64,000 nt of DNA from positions 1,013,281-1,077,280 of the forward strand of contig NZ_BAAAZR010000002.1 in assembly GCF_039537005.1 (NCBI RefSeq), read 5' to 3'. Below the pieces are notes generated by a model. That model was not told the origin of the DNA. It was given only the letters and a program-made list of their open reading frames with translations, and made no database searches. This document shows, in pieces, positions 25,950 to 34,210 of this stretch. Made by a program: the position numbers and the translations under genes. The first letter of the stretch is position 1, and each line of letters begins with the position of its first letter. This stretch comes from Sphaerisporangium flaviroseum. Lineage in GTDB: Bacteria; Actinomycetota; Actinomycetes; Streptosporangiales; Streptosporangiaceae.

Positions 25950-25993
25950 CGGCGGTACGGCCCGCGTCGTGCGATCAACGCCGGCTGATCGGG

Positions 25994-26407
25994 TCAGGAG
26001 CTCCAGAGCATGTTCGACAGCTCTTCGTCGAGGTCCATGAAGTCGGTCTCACGGCCGGCCGCCACGAGATCGTACGTGCGGTGCAGGAACTCGGTCAGCG
26101 GCGGCAGCGGCACCTCGAAGAGGGCCTGGCCGAAGGGCGAGGTGAGGCTGATGTTCAGCGTGCGCTCGCCGTCGGCCCGTGCGGGCCACACCTGGACGTC
26201 GCCGTCTCCCACCCGCCTGACGATGCCGACGGTCAGCAGCTCGCGGGCGAAGATCCACTCGACCGGCTCGTCGTTCCCCACGTGGAAGGCCATCCTGATG
26301 GCGTATGGATCATCGGCCGTATAGCTCAGGCCGGCCAGCAGGGGCACGGTGGTACGGTCGGGGACCACAAGTCGAAGGCCCAGCTCGGCAGAGACGGTGG
26401 CGTTCAT
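25994..26407 (-). CDS. ssgB: SsgA/SsgB-like sporulation and cell-division regulator
   Basis: The 137-aa product has the whole SALP family layout: MNATVSAELGLRLVVPDRTT, DPYAIRMAFH, VEWIFARELLTVGIVRRVG, GDVQVWPARAD and a C-terminus ending near LDEELSNML. SALPs are restricted to morphologically complex actinomycetes; SsgB helps position FtsZ before sporulation septation. Length and the VEWIFAREL block fit SsgB best, but another SsgA-like paralogue is possible. AAAGG lies about 12 nt before the ATG. The 447 bp upstream hold no gene. Confidence 0.85.
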   Translation of the reverse strand: MNATVSAELGLRLVVPDRTTVPLLAGLSYTADDPYAIRMAFHVGNDEPVEWIFARELLTVGIVRRVGDGDVQVWPARADGERTLNISLTSPFGQALFEVPLPPLTEFLHRTYDLVAAGRETDFMDLDEELSNMLWSS

Positions 26408-26854
26408 CGTCAGCCAAACCTTTCGTCGGTGGGTCCCCTGGGCGGGGCTTGGGTTGCGGTGCTCTGAAGGACTTCGTTCGGAGCCATGTCTGCGGAACGA
26501 AGGAACCTCCAGGAGAGATTCCGCTCCTGAGCCCTTCTGTAACGCATATCACAGCGCGACATTTGTGCCTCTACCTGGTCAAACATCGCTTAGAGGCGCC
26601 TGTTTGCAAGGGTTTTGCGCGTGGTTCCTGCCGTCCTACGGGGCATCTACGGTGGTCTCGGGTTAAAGATCATAAGTGGTGCGATTCGGATGAGTATGGG
26701 GCATGACGATGCTATGACAACAGAGCGCCACGCCGCCGGACTCCTGAGAACCTTTCGTGATCGGGTTGGCGTACCGCTTCGCCAGCACGCCTCCGAGTGA
26801 GGTATGGTTTTCCCCGTCGGCAAGGTCCTCCGAGCGGGGATCCCCGGCACTGGA
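26408..26854. other. Intergenic region between ssgB and tRNA-Val
   Basis: No gene is supported here. CTTCGTTC (26472-26479) and GAACGAAG (26495-26502) form a perfect 8-bp inverted repeat about 65-95 bp upstream of ssgB, a possible operator. TATGGT at 26803 could be the -10 of the tRNA-Val promoter. Confidence 0.5.
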
Positions 26855-26929
26855 GGGCGATTAGCTCAGCGGGAGAGCGCTTCGTTCACACCGAAGAGGT
26901 CACTGGTTCGATCCCAGTATCGCCCACCA
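26855..26929 (+). tRNA. tRNA-Val (CAC), integration site of the AICE
   Basis: The gene begins GGGCGATTAGCTCAGCGGGA, has anticodon CAC in the loop TTCACAC between CTTCG and CGAAG, and ends ATCGCCC with encoded ACCA. Its 3' 43 bases are the left att repeat, so the tRNA stays intact but its 3' part now comes from the inserted element. Confidence 0.96.
26885..26927 (+). repeat. attL, 43-bp direct repeat
   Basis: From TTCACACCGAAGAGG to ATCGCCCAC this is identical to 44126-44168. Weaker similarity continues about 50 bp further through a terminator hairpin on both sides. Confidence 0.93.
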
Positions 26930-26936
26930 CGTCACA

Positions 26937-26962
26937 GGCCGCTTCCCTTTCGGGGAAGCGGC
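26937..26962 (+). terminator. tRNA-Val terminator (element-side copy)
   Basis: GGCCGCTTCCC pairs with GGGAAGCGGCC around a short loop, followed by TTCTTGATCTT. A near-copy lies beyond attR at 44179-44210. Confidence 0.8.
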
Positions 26963-26994
26963 CTTCTTGATCTTCTGAGTGACTAAGTGAGTGA

Positions 26995-28161
26995 CTACGC
27001 TCCGTCCTCGGCCCGAGGGAAGATCCGGTCCATCGCCTCGGCGCCCTCCAGGAGCACCGGCCGCAGCTGCTTGCGGTAGACGGTCTCGGTCACCGTCGTG
27101 TTCCCGTGCCCGACCAAGCGGGAGATGTTCTCCAGCGGCACGCCGCTATCGGACAGCAGTGACACAAAGCTGTGCCGCAGCTCCCGGGGGACCCACTCGT
27201 CCGGGTTCAGGCCGGCCTTCCTCGCCACCGTCCGGAAGGCGCGCCGGACGTTGCCGGCCTCCAGCGCCGTGCCGTACCGGGTACAGAAGACCAGATCGTG
27301 GTCCTGCCACCGGTCGCCGGCTCTCGTCCTGGCCACGCTCTGCTGCGCGTGCTGTTGCCTGAGCGCCTCAACGGCCCGCTCGGGCAACGCCAGGGTCCGT
27401 CGTGACTTCCGGGTCTTGGTGTCCCCTGAGGCCCGGACAGAGCGCCACAGCATCACGGAGGGTGGGACGGGCGGGGCCGCGGCCGGCTTGCCATCGAGGT
27501 CGACGTGCGACCACGTGAGGGCCCGCAGTTCCTCCGTCCGCGCGCCGATCAAGAGAGACAGGACGATGTAGGCGCGCATGCTGCTCGCCTCCGCGGCCTT
27601 CAACAGGGCTTCGGCCTGCTCCAGGGTGAGCGACTTGGAGGGACGGCCCTCCTTGCCCTTGGGGACCTCGCAGAGCAGGACCACGTTCCGCTTGACCTTG
27701 TCCCGCGCCTGGGCGCGGTCGATGGCCCGCTTGAGGATGGACCGGAGATCCCGAAGCGTCCGCGTGCTGACCTCCTTGGACTTGGCGGCCAGCCACCGAT
27801 CGACGTCGTCGGCCGACAGCTCGCGGAGCTTCCGCGCCCCCAAGGCGGGGATCACGTGCGAGTTGGCCAGAATCGTGCGGTTCTCGATCGTGGCGGCGTC
27901 GCGGCCGTTGAGCCCGAAGGCGAGCCAGTCTCTTACCGCGTCAGCGACCGTGCCGCCGTTTCCTGAGCTCGATAGTCCGTCGTCGTGATCCCTCAAGATC
28001 TCCTTGAGCTTGGCTTTCGCCTCCGTCTTGGTCTTGCCGCTGGCACGCTTGGTGATCCGCCTGCCGTCGGCAGCGAAGCCGAGGCTCGCCGTCGCGATCC
28101 AGCGCTGCCGCTTCTCATCCCAGTGAAGGCCGCCGTCTCCGCGGCTTCTGCGTTTGGTCAA
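26995..28161 (-). CDS. int: Tyrosine recombinase / AICE integrase
   Basis: The 388-aa product has an arm-binding N-terminus (SRGDGGLHWDEKRQRW), a core-binding SAM-like domain (about residues 70-155) and a catalytic domain with Arg208 in GARTEELRALTW, PRELRHSFVSLLSDSG (Arg329, His330), GH at 351-352 and Tyr362 in ETVYRKQLRP. The HxxR box reads RxxR, with Arg in place of the first His. The start is TTG (28161) with GGAGGG 7 nt upstream. It lies 68 bp from attL and would catalyse integration into, and with Xis excision from, the tRNA-Val site. A hairpin of the repeated family (28191-28222) precedes it. Confidence 0.95.
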   Translation of the reverse strand: MTKRRSRGDGGLHWDEKRQRWIATASLGFAADGRRITKRASGKTKTEAKAKLKEILRDHDDGLSSSGNGGTVADAVRDWLAFGLNGRDAATIENRTILANSHVIPALGARKLRELSADDVDRWLAAKSKEVSTRTLRDLRSILKRAIDRAQARDKVKRNVVLLCEVPKGKEGRPSKSLTLEQAEALLKAAEASSMRAYIVLSLLIGARTEELRALTWSHVDLDGKPAAAPPVPPSVMLWRSVRASGDTKTRKSRRTLALPERAVEALRQQHAQQSVARTRAGDRWQDHDLVFCTRYGTALEAGNVRRAFRTVARKAGLNPDEWVPRELRHSFVSLLSDSGVPLENISRLVGHGNTTVTETVYRKQLRPVLLEGAEAMDRIFPRAEDGA

Positions 28162-28190
28162 TTCGGGTCCCTCCAGATGGTGGTGTCCGA

Positions 28191-28222
28191 GGCCGGCGCT
28201 GCTTTGGTCGGTGAGGCCGGCC
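28191..28222 (-). promoter_or_regulatory. CCGACCAA-loop hairpin, copy 1
   Basis: On the minus strand GGCCGGC/GCCGGCC (7 bp) encloses CTCACCGACCAAAGCAGC. It ends 29 nt before the int start codon, with the Shine-Dalgarno sequence between. The 18-nt loop is identical to that of copy 2. Confidence 0.7.
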
Positions 28223-28239
28223 GCCTTGGCGGGTGGTCG

Positions 28240-28392
28240 TCAGGGAAGTCGCGCCTCGGCGTAGAGGCGTACGTTTCGCGTGGTGCCGCGGCAGGAGTAG
28301 GGCTCGGAGATCTCGATGAGGTCGAACATCTGGGCGAGGATGTCGGCGGCCTGGGTGACTTCGTCGGGCAGGCCGATGATGCGGATCTTCAT
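28240..28392 (-). CDS. Small AICE protein of unknown function
   Basis: This 50-aa frame starts at ATG 28392 with GGAAGGA 5 nt upstream and reads MKIRIIGLPDEVTQAADILA at its start, then a segment containing ISEPYSCRGTTRNVRLYAEA. The predicted beta-alpha-beta pattern resembles small KH- or ACT-like folds, but I do not recognise a named family. It lies between the iteron cluster and int and may serve replication or recombination; that is only positional inference. Confidence 0.6.
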   Translation of the reverse strand: MKIRIIGLPDEVTQAADILAQMFDLIEISEPYSCRGTTRNVRLYAEARLP

Positions 28393-28468
28393 GGGTCCTT
28401 CCGGTTGGTGAGTTGGGGTGGTGTGGGCTGGCGGCCCGTCGAGGTGCGGCGGCTCTGGTGTGGGAGGG

Positions 28469-28699
28469 GCTGAAACATCTCCGCATCTCCGCATCTCCGC
28501 ACGATGGGCTGTGACCTGGGCGGATGGTTGCGGAGATGGGCTGTGGGGGTGGCTGGTCATCTCCGCAAACGGGGTTTCATCTCCGCAACGGGTGCGGAGT
28601 TGCGGAGATGTGGTGTTGATCTTGGGGTTGATCTCCGCAGGTGTTTGTCCAGGTGGCGGAGTTGTCTGCGGCGTTGCGGAGATGCGGAGATGTTTCAGC
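28469..28699. repeat. Iteron cluster inside a 25-bp inverted repeat, candidate replication origin
   Basis: The 9-mer ATCTCCGCA occurs six times forward (28477, 28485, 28493, 28559, 28579, 28631) and four times inverted (28529, 28601, 28675, 28683). The cluster is bracketed by perfect 25-bp inverted arms at 28469-28493 and 28675-28699. It lies immediately downstream of the prim-pol/helicase genes, the expected place for the element's origin. A regulator-binding array is the alternative. Confidence 0.75.
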
Positions 28700-28723
28700 G
28701 TTCTTCCGGCCTGCTCGGTGCGG

Positions 28724-30298
28724 TCAGCCATGGTGTTCGACCCAGAAGACGTTGCGGTCGCCTCGGTCGTTCTTGGCCGAGCGGATCACGTAGTCGCCGC
28801 GCCATCGGCCGACTTGCCCGGTGAGCAGGCGGCCGAGGGCGAGGGCGTTGGGCAGGCGGCCGGTGTGGGTGGTGATGAACTGGCCTTCCCACCGATCGTG
28901 TTCCTCCCCGGCGGCCCCCTGTCCGATCCAGACGGGCTCTCCGGAACGGCGCAGCTCGGCCGCGGTCATGCGTTGGTCGCTGTGCAGGGTGTGCCAGCAG
29001 GCCAGGAAGGCGCGCCAGCGGGTCTCGTCCTCATCGATGCCGCGGACGTCGGCGGCGTTGGCCAGAAAGCCGTCTATGCCGTGATGGGCCAGGAATCCGC
29101 CCAGGTGCTGGGCCCAGGGGGTGAACTGGCGCATGGACAGGCTGGCGGCCCGGGGCGCGCCGTTGTGGGTCCAGTCCAGGACTAGGACCAGCAGGTGCCA
29201 CAGCACGGTGTGCTGGTTGGCCGGGATGGTGATCCATTGGTCCAGGTGGGGGATGCCGAAGCGGGATTGGTCGCGTTGTTCGGGGCGGGGCATGTTGGGG
29301 TCGAGGTGGACGCGGACGGTGCGGGAGGCCATGTCTCCGCCGACCTGGAGGTTGTTGCCGGTGGCCATCCAGAGCCGGTCGTTGACGGTGGCGATGTTGC
29401 GGGAGGCGCCGAGCTGGCGGTCTGACCAGACGCCGGCGGTGACCAGCAGCGCCAGGGTGGGGGAGTCGATGACGGTGCCTTCGGCGAGGTTGTCCCAGAC
29501 CACCACGCCGACCTGTTCGGCCAGGACGGCGGTGATGCTCTTGCGGAGTTCTTCTTCGGTGTAGGCCCAGGGCATGACGCGCTGGCCGTAGAGCATGCCG
29601 GGGCCGCCGGTCAGGATGCTCTTGCCGGAGGCAGGCATGGTGGCGTCGATCAGCGCGAACGGGGTCAGCGAGCGGGTGAAGTGCCGCAGGATCGGCGTGG
29701 CCAGCAGCGCCAGATAGTTGGCCCGGTCCGCTGGGCTGGCCCAGGGGAAGTCTCGCAGGAACCGGCCCAGCAGGAACTCTCGCGCGGCGTGCACCTGGCG
29801 CGGTGTGGGCTGGTCGGGGACGGGCGGCAGGGCGACCTTGGCGGCCAGGTACAGCCCGGTGGTGGGGTCGTAGCCGGGCTGTTGCAGCAGGGTGCCGTCT
29901 CGGCGCAGCACCGGCGCGCCGATCACGCCGCGCAGGGGTGGGACTTTGGGCCAGGTCTTGGCGGCCAGGACCGAGGCGAGGATCTCCCGGGGCGGGGTGA
30001 TCTCCTCCTCGTAGGTCTCGGTGGCGCCTTTGCCGGTCTTGCGGGAGCGCAGCCGGTAGACGTAGGCGTGTTCGGCCAGCAGCCCGGCCAGGGTGGCCGG
30101 GGTGATGGGGCTTGCGGTGACGGGCAGGGGCGCGTCTTCGTCGGCGGCCGGGCTGGTTTGCCCGGAGACGGTTTCCATGTGGACCAGGGCGCCACCAGAC
30201 ACGTAGGTGTCGGGCAGTAGCTGGCGGGCCAGGGCGGCTTTGAGGACGCGGATGGTCTCGGGGCCGGACCCGACTTGCACGGGGATGGCGTCGCTCAC
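28724..30298 (-). CDS. AICE replication helicase-like ATPase
   Basis: The 524-aa product has a central P-loop (LIDATMPASGKSILTGG, SGKS at 224-227) and a Walker-B-like VGVVVWDNL, followed by SRNIATVNDRLWMATGNNLQ, the layout of plasmid/phage primase-helicase ATPases. It overlaps the upstream prim-pol gene by 4 nt (ATGA), so the two are translated together and probably act as primase-polymerase plus helicase. The C-terminus (GEPVWIGQGAAGEEHDRW to NVFWVEHHG) may contact DNA. It ends 25 bp from the iteron array. Confidence 0.82.
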   Translation of the reverse strand: MSDAIPVQVGSGPETIRVLKAALARQLLPDTYVSGGALVHMETVSGQTSPAADEDAPLPVTASPITPATLAGLLAEHAYVYRLRSRKTGKGATETYEEEITPPREILASVLAAKTWPKVPPLRGVIGAPVLRRDGTLLQQPGYDPTTGLYLAAKVALPPVPDQPTPRQVHAAREFLLGRFLRDFPWASPADRANYLALLATPILRHFTRSLTPFALIDATMPASGKSILTGGPGMLYGQRVMPWAYTEEELRKSITAVLAEQVGVVVWDNLAEGTVIDSPTLALLVTAGVWSDRQLGASRNIATVNDRLWMATGNNLQVGGDMASRTVRVHLDPNMPRPEQRDQSRFGIPHLDQWITIPANQHTVLWHLLVLVLDWTHNGAPRAASLSMRQFTPWAQHLGGFLAHHGIDGFLANAADVRGIDEDETRWRAFLACWHTLHSDQRMTAAELRRSGEPVWIGQGAAGEEHDRWEGQFITTHTGRLPNALALGRLLTGQVGRWRGDYVIRSAKNDRGDRNVFWVEHHG

Positions 30299-31197
30299 GC
30301 GGCCACCCGCCGGGGCCGCTTGGTGCCGGCGCGCATACCGGAGGCGATGGTGCGGAATGCTTCGCCGGGGCGCTGGCCCACCTTCGCGGCGGCCTCGGTC
30401 AGCCAGGCGAACACGTCGGCCTGGTTCAGGGCGCCGCCGGCGACCAGCTGGCCGAGCGCGACCGAGGCCAGATACAGCGCGTTGTTGTGCCCGTCCGGGG
30501 GTGAGCCGGTGACGCGGGCGAGCTCGGCGAGCACGGCGGCGCGCAGGTAGGAGCCGCGCCGGTCGGTGGCCACCGGCACTGCCACCGGCCGTTGCGGCGG
30601 CAGCGGCGCCGGGCGCAGCCGCTCGGCCAGCCAGCCGGGCAGCGGCGCTGGCGGCGCGGAGTGGATCACGTCGTAGCTTCCGGCCCCGTCAGGCAGATCC
30701 ACGACGCTGCCAGGCCCGACGACATAACCGCCGACGGCCCGGGTGTCGACCTTCCAGCCCAGCCCGTTGCCGTCCTCGCCGCGCGTGTTGCCCAGCCGCA
30801 CCCCATCAGGGGCGGTGTAGTACAGGTGGACCCCGCCCAGGCGGGTGCGCACCTGGAAGGTCTCCAACGTCGGCAGGCTGTGGCCGGCGCGCTCGCACAC
30901 CAGCGCCAGCACGTCCGCCCCGCCGCTGATGCCGGGCCGGTCCCACTCGCCCGGCGGACGCTCGCCCGGCTTTGGCACGTCCAGGTCGATCACCACCAAC
31001 CCTGACGAGCCGCAGGCGATGCCGACGTTGTAGGCCCGGCGGGCCCACCACTGGCGGATCACCTGCGGGTCGGTGGTGGCTTGCCGGGTCCAGCTCCATC
31101 CCGCCAGCGGCACCTTGTCGCGCGGCGCGAGCGGGAAGACATGCCAGCCTCGGGCGGCGGCGGCCAGGGCGTAGCGGACGATGTCAGTCCTCAGCAT
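30295..31197 (-). CDS. Bifunctional DNA primase/polymerase (prim-pol)
   Basis: The 300-aa protein has a prim-pol N-terminal domain: YALAAAARGWHVFPLAPRDK, VPLAGWSW, then GIACGSSGLVVIDLDVPKPG with the acidic metal-binding DLD, TRLGGVHLYYTAP and a GGYVVGPGSV strand. Prim-pols make primers and extend them. In AICEs they define one of the replication-module classes. Its start overlaps the end of the upstream 57-aa gene by 14 nt and its stop overlaps the helicase start, so this is a translationally coupled replication operon. Confidence 0.9.
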   Translation of the reverse strand: MLRTDIVRYALAAAARGWHVFPLAPRDKVPLAGWSWTRQATTDPQVIRQWWARRAYNVGIACGSSGLVVIDLDVPKPGERPPGEWDRPGISGGADVLALVCERAGHSLPTLETFQVRTRLGGVHLYYTAPDGVRLGNTRGEDGNGLGWKVDTRAVGGYVVGPGSVVDLPDGAGSYDVIHSAPPAPLPGWLAERLRPAPLPPQRPVAVPVATDRRGSYLRAAVLAELARVTGSPPDGHNNALYLASVALGQLVAGGALNQADVFAWLTEAAAKVGQRPGEAFRTIASGMRAGTKRPRRVAA

Positions 31198-31357
31198 CGG
31201 TGGTGCTCTCCTTCGGACGGCGCAAGCCGCGGAAAGGACGGACGACCTTGGTGCCGTCAGCGCGTTCGATCAGGACGTTGCGGGGGCCGCCGCCGGGTCC
31301 CCAGCGGATGAGGACCACGACAGGGTTGCCGCGTTCGAGGTAGGTGCGGCCGATCAC
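31184..31357 (-). CDS. Small coupled protein (57 aa)
   Basis: The frame starts at GTG 31357, overlapping the stop of the preceding gene (GTGA), and reads VIGRTYLERGNPVVVLIRW at its start, then a Gly-rich turn and DGTKVVRPFRGLRRPKES. It resembles a small beta-barrel or SH3-like protein. The overlaps at both ends mark it as a real member of the operon. Function unknown. Confidence 0.65.
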   Translation of the reverse strand: MIGRTYLERGNPVVVLIRWGPGGGPRNVLIERADGTKVVRPFRGLRRPKESTTDAED

Positions 31358-31653
31358 AGCTCCACCTGCTGATCCGCCGGGGCGGCCTCCTGGGAGGGGT
31401 GGCGGACCTTGAGCAGGCGGGCTCCGGGGCGGGGACGGCGGCCGGTGCCGGTGCAGTCGGGGCAGTAGCCGAAGGAGTGGGCGAACAGGCGGCTGCGGCG
31501 CTGGCCGGTGCCCTTGCAGCGGCGGCAGTCCGTGTAGGGGTGGCGGGCCAGGCTGTATCGGTAGACGACGGCCAGGGCGAGCGCGAGCAGCGCCAGGACG
31601 GTGAGGCAGAGGGCGAGGGTCGCGAGCGCGGTGGGGATGGACGGGGCGGGCAT
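31354..31653 (-). CDS. Membrane protein with DnaJ-like zinc repeats
   Basis: The 99-aa product starts at ATG 31653, 7 nt after AGGAG; an upstream in-frame ATG lacks this. One transmembrane helix (TLALCLTVLALLALALAVVY) is followed by two CxxCxGxG repeats, CRRCKGTG and CPDCTGTG, as in the zinc-finger region of DnaJ. It heads the short operon with the replication genes. A role in anchoring or chaperoning replication or transfer proteins is conceivable but unproven. Confidence 0.7.
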   Translation of the reverse strand: MPAPSIPTALATLALCLTVLALLALALAVVYRYSLARHPYTDCRRCKGTGQRRSRLFAHSFGYCPDCTGTGRRPRPGARLLKVRHPSQEAAPADQQVEL

Positions 31654-31708
31654 GGGTGGTCTCCTGGATCGAGGCATGGCGAGATGGCCGAGCGGGCGGA
31701 GGGGTGGT

Positions 31709-31819
31709 GTGACAGCGCGGGTGTCACGGAAAGGGGCCGGGGATGGGTGTTACAGGTCAGCGGCGGTGTGACGTCGTGACAGCGGCCCCGTGACAAGGGC
31801 TGTGACACCGCGCGTGACA
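31709..31819. repeat. GTGACA repeat cluster, candidate transfer (clt) or control locus
   Basis: GTGACA occurs at 31709, 31776, 31790, 31802 and 31814, with an inverted copy TGTCAC at 31722 and near-copies at 31748 and 31768. Later copies are spaced 12-14 bp. The cluster lies in the 256-bp gap just past the tra gene, where no coding sequence is supported. Confidence 0.55.
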
Positions 31820-31871
31820 AGATCATCGGTGCGGCGCGCGGGCGTTCCACGCGCAGCCGCACGAGGCGCGG

Positions 31872-31897
31872 GGGCGGCCCGTCGTCACGGGCCGCCC
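31872..31897 (-). terminator. tra terminator
   Basis: GGGCGGCCCGT and ACGGGCCGCCC form a perfect 11-bp stem with a 4-nt loop, 13 bp beyond the tra stop codon. Confidence 0.75.
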
Positions 31898-31909
31898 GGT
31901 GGCCCGGTG

Positions 31910-34210
31910 TCAGGCGGCGCGGCCGTAGTCCTCGTGGTCGAGGGGCGACAGGTCGGTGATGGTCCAGGTGCGGCTGCTGCCGGTCTTGGCGACGGTCAGT
32001 ACGCCGCGGTCGGTCAGGTCGGTGAGGACCTTGTAGATCCAGGGGCGGCTGTTGCCGGTCTTGCGGCGCACCGCGGTCAGGTCCTCGTCGGTGGCGGTGA
32101 AGGAAGGCTTTCCGTTCTGGTGTCGGTGGCGCAGCCAGGCGTAGACCAGGGCGCGTGCCTGGGCCGGGTTCATCGTGTCCGCCGGGGCGTCGGCCTGCAG
32201 CGCGTCGGCCTCCTGGGCGCTCGGCTCGCGGACCGGGTCGGCGTGGCCGGCGGTGATGGACGGGTCGGGGTCGTCGGTGCGGGCCAGGGTTTGGGTGACG
32301 ACGTCGCCGGTGGCGCGCAGCGCGGCCACCACATCGGCGGCCAGGGTGTCGCCGGCGGCCAGCAGGACCGGCCGGTTGTCGCTGTCGGGGGCGGGCGGGC
32401 CGACGATGTCCTTGCGCTCCAGGGCCTCCAGCAGGCGCAGGGAGTCCTCCCAGGCGATGCGCAGTTTGCGCTGCAGCATGGCCGGTGAGGCGTGCTGGGT
32501 CGCGATGACCAGGTGTGCGGCGTCGGCGAGCAGTTCGGCGAAGTCGGCCGCGAACTCATCGTCTGGGTCACGCGGGATGCCTGGCGCGGCGGGCACGGGT
32601 GGCATGGGGATGGCCATGGATCGGGCTCCATCTGATGCGGCAGGGACGGCGGGACGGGTCAGGGCGGCGGTGAACGGGTCGACCTGCTTGCCGGCGGCCG
32701 GGTAGGCGGCGGCGTGGGTGGCCATCGCGGCGCGGGCTTCGCGGCTGTTCTGGCCCCAGGTGAAGGTGCGCAGCGGCATGGCGTAGTGGGTGGTGCGGAC
32801 GCTGGAGCCGTCGAGGTAGGCCATGCCGGGGTGGCGGTCTTCCCACTCGTGCGGTTCGACGTCGGCCTTGCGCTGCCGGGAGGACACGCCGTACTTGACG
32901 TCGTCGGGGTCGGACAGGCCGAAGCACATCTTGGCCATCTGGGAGCGGAAGATGGTCGGGATCTGGGTGTAGTCGGCGCGCTGGAGCGAGAGGATCACGC
33001 TGCCGCCCGCCGAGCGGATCTCTTTGAGGATCTCTCCCAGCAGGTCCTCGTCCTGGCTGCCGAGTTCGCTCATGAGCTTGGCGATCTCTTCGATGTGCAG
33101 GTACCAGTAGGTCAGCCCGCACCCGGGCTCCCAGTTGGAGTAGCCGTGCTCGGCCAGCCACTTGGTGCGCTCGGGGATGGCGGCGTGCATGGCGCGGATC
33201 AGCTCCACCGCGCCGGCCTTGCTGGTCTCGAATCGGTGCAGCCCCTCCCGCAGCGGCCCCATGGTCTGGTCGTCCTTGGAGATGTCGATGGAGAACACCG
33301 CAGCGTCGCACCGGGTGATGATCTCCCCGATGATGTTCCACGCGCCGCCGATGCTCTTGCCGGAGCCGGTCATGCCCATGATCTGCAGGTGATGCCCGAC
33401 GAACCGGTAGGCGACGTCATCGCCGTCCTGGTACAGGCCGATCCGCAACGGCTTGTCGATCGAGGCGCCGGGGTGGGAGGGGCCGGGCCAGGGGATCGGC
33501 CGGCGGATCGCCCGCGGGTCGGAGACGGTGATGTGCGCCCGATCCGCGCGGTCGTCGTCCCGGGCCACCACCACGCTGCCCGGCGGCAGCCGCATGCCCG
33601 ACTCGATACGGTCGGTGGCCTTGACGACATCCTCGGCGGTCTTCTCCCCCGGCGGCAACTGCATCTGCCCCTTGACCTTGTGCGCGGTCACCTCGACCGC
33701 GCGCACGCGTGCGCCCTTGAGGCCGGCCTGCTCCTTGGCGCGATTGAACAGCGACCCCAGCGCATCGCCGCCGTGCTCGTCGCCGTCGCCGGTGGTGTTG
33801 CGGATGACGGTGCGGATGTTCCACGACAGCGCCAGGGTGGCGCCGCCGAAGAACAACGCACCCGACACCACCGGGGCGCCCAGGCCGGTGATGGTGGCGG
33901 TGGTGAACCACACCGAGGCGGCGGCGGTGGTGGCGGTGGCGTGCAGCCGGCCGATCAGCCGCCGCTGGTGAGTGATGGCCCACGTCAGCCCGGTGAGCAC
34001 GGTGGAACCGAGGGTGCAGCCGACCGCGGCCCAGGTCACCGCGGGCGCCTGCCCCCACACCGCGTGGGAGATCGCGCCGGCGGCGGCCTCGGCGCCGAGC
34101 ACGGCCCACGGCGGGACCAGCACGCCGACCTTGGAGACCGCCGAGGCGGCCAGGCGGTCCATGGTCGCTTCCTGCACCAGCTGCAGCGACGGAGCGCTCT
34201 TGCGGGCCAT
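31910..34210 (-). CDS. FtsK/SpoIIIE-type transfer protein (Tra)
   Basis: The 766-aa translocase has two or more N-terminal transmembrane helices (about residues 28-130), a motor domain with Walker A GMTGSGKS (279-286), AVFSIDISKDD and SVILSLQRADYTQIP, then a gamma-like winged helix (MLQRKLRIAWEDSLRLLEAL) and a further C-terminal winged helix (WIYKVLTDLTDRGVLTV). AICE and Streptomyces plasmid Tra proteins of this type pump double-stranded DNA between mycelia after binding 8-bp repeats in a clt locus. The ATG at 34210 overlaps the preceding stop (TGATG). Confidence 0.93.
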   Translation of the reverse strand: MARKSAPSLQLVQEATMDRLAASAVSKVGVLVPPWAVLGAEAAAGAISHAVWGQAPAVTWAAVGCTLGSTVLTGLTWAITHQRRLIGRLHATATTAAASVWFTTATITGLGAPVVSGALFFGGATLALSWNIRTVIRNTTGDGDEHGGDALGSLFNRAKEQAGLKGARVRAVEVTAHKVKGQMQLPPGEKTAEDVVKATDRIESGMRLPPGSVVVARDDDRADRAHITVSDPRAIRRPIPWPGPSHPGASIDKPLRIGLYQDGDDVAYRFVGHHLQIMGMTGSGKSIGGAWNIIGEIITRCDAAVFSIDISKDDQTMGPLREGLHRFETSKAGAVELIRAMHAAIPERTKWLAEHGYSNWEPGCGLTYWYLHIEEIAKLMSELGSQDEDLLGEILKEIRSAGGSVILSLQRADYTQIPTIFRSQMAKMCFGLSDPDDVKYGVSSRQRKADVEPHEWEDRHPGMAYLDGSSVRTTHYAMPLRTFTWGQNSREARAAMATHAAAYPAAGKQVDPFTAALTRPAVPAASDGARSMAIPMPPVPAAPGIPRDPDDEFAADFAELLADAAHLVIATQHASPAMLQRKLRIAWEDSLRLLEALERKDIVGPPAPDSDNRPVLLAAGDTLAADVVAALRATGDVVTQTLARTDDPDPSITAGHADPVREPSAQEADALQADAPADTMNPAQARALVYAWLRHRHQNGKPSFTATDEDLTAVRRKTGNSRPWIYKVLTDLTDRGVLTVAKTGSSRTWTITDLSPLDHEDYGRAA

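Noticed and set aside
28469..28731. N-terminal extension of the 50-aa gene reading through the iteron region
   Set aside because: The longer frame is Pro/Thr/Arg-rich, lacks a ribosome site and only reflects the repeats; the ATG at 28392 has a good Shine-Dalgarno sequence.
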